Source of the DNA: Alphaproteobacteria bacterium
GTDB lineage: Bacteria > Pseudomonadota > Alphaproteobacteria > RS24
Length of the DNA stretch: 8,343 bases
Reading direction: 5' to 3'
NCBI GenBank assembly: GCA_022428185.1
Contig: JAKMCZ010000195.1
Location: 1 to 8,343 of the forward strand
Below, one piece after another: positions 5,915 through 8,343 of the stretch; positions within the stretch are counted from its first letter, which is position 1; the number at the start of each line of letters is the position of its first letter. Made by a program: the position numbers and the translations under genes. The notes beneath the pieces are model-generated. The model did no database searches and was not told the DNA's origin. It was given only the letters and a program-made list of their open reading frames with translations.

Positions 5915-7543
5915 TTACCCCAAAGCGGCGGCGAGGAGTTCTTGCGTATAGGCCTCGCGCGGATTGGTGAAAACCTGTTCCGCCGGGCCCTCTTCAACAC
6001 AGACACCGTTTTGCATCACCATCACCCGATGCGACAGAGCCCGAATGACTTTCAAATCATGGCTGATAAACAAATAAGTCAGGTCTTTGTCTTTTTGCAG
6101 GCGACGCAAAAGCGCAATGATTTGCGCTTGCACGGACCGGTCGAGTGCGCTGGTCGGCTCGTCGAGCACGATAAATTGCGGCTCTAATATCAGCGCCCTG
6201 GCAATCGCAATGCGCTGGCGTTGCCCACCCGAAAATTCATGCGGATAGCGTGTCGCCGAGGCCGGGTCCAACTCGACCTCATGCATAATCGCCGCGCACC
6301 GCGCCGCTATATCGCTTGTCGAGAGGTTTTTATCATGCAGCTTCAGCCCTTCGGTGATGATATCGCTAACACTCATGCGCGGGCTTAAAGAGCCGAAAGG
6401 GTCTTGGAAAACGATTTGCATATGACGGCGCAAATCACGCCGCGCTTTTCGCGATACGCCGATAATATCATTGCCGTCAAAGCGGGCTTGCCCCGTGGCG
6501 GCTTGCAACCCCAAAAGCGCGCGCCCCAAAGTGGTTTTTCCCGAGCCGCTTTCGCCGACAATCCCCAATGTTTCGCCACGATGAATATGAAAGCTGATAT
6601 CGGTAACCGCTTTCACATGGTCGCTGGTGCGGCGCAATAAGCCGGTTTTGACCGGAAACCAAATGCGTAATTCTTCTGCCTCGACCAGACGGCTGGGCGT
6701 GTCGAGCGGCGGCGGTGTGCCGTCCGGCTCAGCATTGATAAGCTGCTTGGTATAAGCGTGTTGCGGCGTTTTGAAAATATCATCGACTTTACCATGTTCG
6801 ACAATCGCGCCCTCTTGCATCACATAAACCCGCTCAGCCATATTTTTGACGACGCCCAAATCATGGGTGATAAGCAATACCGACATGCCGGTTTCGTTTT
6901 GCAGCTCTTTCAGCAAATCCAGAATTTGCTTTTGAATGGTCACATCGAGCGCCGTTGTCGGCTCATCGGCAATCAGCAGATCAGGCTCATTGGCGAGCGC
7001 CATCGCAATCATCACCCTTTGCCGTTGTCCGCCTGACAATTCATGCGGCAGAGCCGTCATGCGTTTTTCGGCATCGGGAATACCGACGCGTTGCAACAGA
7101 CGCAGCGTTTCAAGGCGCGCTGACACACGGTCAAGGCCTTGATGTAATTGAATGATTTCAGATATTTGTTTTTCGATATTATGCAGCGGATTGAGCGATG
7201 ACATCGGTTCTTGGAAAATCATCGAGATGCGATTGCCGCGCACTGAGCGGATAACCCGTTCGGGCTGTGCCATCAGATTAACGTCATCGAAAATAATCGC
7301 ACCGCCATCGTGAAAGGCGGTCGGGTAGGGGAGCAATTGCAAAATCGACAGCGCGCTGCCCGATTTGCCGGAGCCGCTTTCGCCGACCAGACCGACGGTT
7401 TCGCCATGCCCGATGCGAAATGAAATTTTATCGACGGCTGTCGATTTTTGTCCGTCTGAGATAAAGCCGACAGACAAGTCGTCGACCCGCAATAGGTCGG
7501 TGGTTTTTTGGCCGTGATTGGACTGTGTCATTGTTTGTGTCAT
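5915..7543 (-). CDS. yejF: Oligopeptide ABC importer, fused double ATPase subunit YejF
   Basis: Two complete ABC ATPase domains are joined in one 542-residue chain, as in YejF (about 530 residues), where Dpp/Opp systems have two separate subunits. Counted from the ATG at 7543, domain 1 has Walker A GESGSGKS at 54-61, Q-loop Gln111, signature LSGGQRQR at 169-176, Walker B LLIADEPT at 189-196 and H-loop His227. Domain 2 has GESGSGKT at 330-337, Q-loop Gln380, FSGGQRQR at 437-444, IVLDEPT at 458-464 and His495. Both sites look catalytically intact. The start is chosen because GAGG (7553-7550) sits 6 nt before this ATG. An in-frame GTG at 7555, overlapping the yejE stop as GTGA, would add four residues but lacks a ribosome site. 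The gene follows yejE directly and converges on the NlpC/P60 gene, 15 nt away. Confidence 0.93.
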   Translation of the reverse strand: MTQTMTQSNHGQKTTDLLRVDDLSVGFISDGQKSTAVDKISFRIGHGETVGLVGESGSGKSGSALSILQLLPYPTAFHDGGAIIFDDVNLMAQPERVIRSVRGNRISMIFQEPMSSLNPLHNIEKQISEIIQLHQGLDRVSARLETLRLLQRVGIPDAEKRMTALPHELSGGQRQRVMIAMALANEPDLLIADEPTTALDVTIQKQILDLLKELQNETGMSVLLITHDLGVVKNMAERVYVMQEGAIVEHGKVDDIFKTPQHAYTKQLINAEPDGTPPPLDTPSRLVEAEELRIWFPVKTGLLRRTSDHVKAVTDISFHIHRGETLGIVGESGSGKTTLGRALLGLQAATGQARFDGNDIIGVSRKARRDLRRHMQIVFQDPFGSLSPRMSVSDIITEGLKLHDKNLSTSDIAARCAAIMHEVELDPASATRYPHEFSGGQRQRIAIARALILEPQFIVLDEPTSALDRSVQAQIIALLRRLQKDKDLTYLFISHDLKVIRALSHRVMVMQNGVCVEEGPAEQVFTNPREAYTQELLAAALG

Positions 7544-7551
7544 TAGCCGCC

Positions 7552-8343
7552 TCACATCAGCGTCTTGCGCGGGTCAAACGCATCGCGCACCGCTTCGCCG
7601 ATAAAAATCAGCAGGCTGAGCATAATCGCAATGGTAAAAAAGCCCGACAGGCCGAGCCACGGGGCTTGCAGATTGGCTTTCCCCTGCGCCAGCAATTCGC
7701 CCAAAGAAGGCGAGCCGGGCGGCAGGCCGAAGCCCAGGAAATCAAGCGAGGTCAGCGTGGTGATGGAGGCGTTTAAGATAAACGGCATAAAGGTAAGTGC
7801 CGCGACCATTGCATTGGGCAAAAGATGGCGGCGCATAATTGTTGTGTTGGACACGCCTAAAGCCCGCGCTGCTTCGACATATTCGAAATTGCGCGCGCGC
7901 AAAAATTCAGCGCGCACGACGCCAACCAGAGCGACCCAAGAAAACAGCAGTAAAATGCCGAGCAAAATCCAAAACCCCGGCTCGATGACGGCGGCGATGA
8001 TAATCAGCAAATAAAGCGACGGCACTGAGGTCCATATTTCGATAAAGCGCTGCATGGTCAAATCGGTCCAGCCGCCGAAATAGCCCTGCACCGCGCCGGC
8101 CGCAATGCCGATAAGCGATGAGGCAATGGTCAGGGCGAGACCGAATAAAACGGAAATACGAAAGCCGTAAATCAAGCGCGCCAGCACATCGCGTCCCTGG
8201 TCGTCCGTGCCCAGCCAGTTTTCGGCACTGGGTGGGGCCGGTGCCGGTCGGTTGAGGTTGAGATTGATGGTGTCATAGCTATAGCGCAAAGGCGGCCAGA
8301 TGATGAAACCGTCCTTCTCGCCGCTATCGCCTTCAATCAGCGC
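7552..8343 (-). CDS. yejE: Oligopeptide ABC importer, inner-membrane permease YejE (5' end outside window)
   Basis: The visible 263 residues correspond to the C-terminal three quarters of YejE (about 340 residues). The frame is open to the window edge, and the upstream part FIIWPPLRYSYDTINLNLNR still matches YejE, so the gene starts beyond 8343. Visible features, numbered within the fragment, are ENWLGTDDQGRDVLARLIYG (41-60), typical of DppC/OppC/YejE permeases, and hydrophobic segments near 63-85, 110-142, 178-198 and 230-250. The ATPase-contacting EAA loop EYVEAARALGVSNTTIMRRHLLPN is at 154-177, followed by LTSLDFLGFGLPPGSPSLGELL (197-218). With YejF, YejB and the binding protein YejA it forms an oligopeptide importer, known in enterobacteria also for microcin C uptake. 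yejA and yejB would be expected to the right of the window. The stop lies eight bases before the yejF ATG. Confidence 0.94.
   Translation of the reverse strand, partial: ALIEGDSGEKDGFIIWPPLRYSYDTINLNLNRPAPAPPSAENWLGTDDQGRDVLARLIYGFRISVLFGLALTIASSLIGIAAGAVQGYFGGWTDLTMQRFIEIWTSVPSLYLLIIIAAVIEPGFWILLGILLLFSWVALVGVVRAEFLRARNFEYVEAARALGVSNTTIMRRHLLPNAMVAALTFMPFILNASITTLTSLDFLGFGLPPGSPSLGELLAQGKANLQAPWLGLSGFFTIAIMLSLLIFIGEAVRDAFDPRKTLM

Noticed and set aside
7553..7555. GTG as the start of yejF with a 4-nt GTGA overlap with the yejE stop
   Set aside because: It is possible, but it has no ribosome site, while the ATG at 7543 has GAGG at a good distance; mentioned as an alternative only.
8287..8289. 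TTG as the start of yejE
   Set aside because: The frame stays open to the window edge and the upstream residues still match YejE, so the true start lies outside the window.

Overview
The window looks like an ordinary chromosomal segment of a Gram-negative alphaproteobacterium. The protein wording supports this (an alphaproteobacterial type of cytoplasmic NlpC/P60 protein, an M17 aminopeptidase with FDTGGLNLK, a YejEF importer), as does a CYP153 P450, a family common in marine and hydrocarbon-associated alphaproteobacteria. The genus cannot be settled from the sequence. Genes are densely packed, and I see no RNA genes, insertion sequences, CRISPR or phage genes.

Layout. Positions 1-1283 (minus) hold the first 427 codons of thiC (thiamine pyrimidine synthesis); its 3' end lies outside the window. 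Positions 1284-1514 are a divergent control region. It has no recognisable TPP riboswitch. It does contain a nested A/T-flanked hairpin, a weak promoter candidate and a perfect 18-bp palindrome. Positions 1515-3609 (plus) carry a CYP153-family cytochrome P450 followed 4 nt later by a classical NAD-type short-chain dehydrogenase/reductase, a likely hydroxylate-then-oxidise pair. A weak terminator-like hairpin follows at 3611-3635. Positions 3655-5899 (plus) carry a leucyl aminopeptidase (M17) overlapping a cytoplasmic NlpC/P60 peptidase with SH3 domains. Converging on these from the right, with only 15 nt between stops, are yejF (fused double ATPase, 5915-7543 minus) and yejE (permease, running off the window at 8343), the distal part of a YejABEF-type oligopeptide importer.

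The genes suggest two themes besides thiamine synthesis. One is oxidation of a hydrophobic compound (P450 plus SDR; the ferredoxin and reductase that CYP153 enzymes need must lie elsewhere). The other is import and breakdown of peptides, possibly cell-wall peptides (YejEF, NlpC/P60, PepA). No clearly new system is visible. The most interesting unexplained DNA is the thiC/CYP153 intergenic region.
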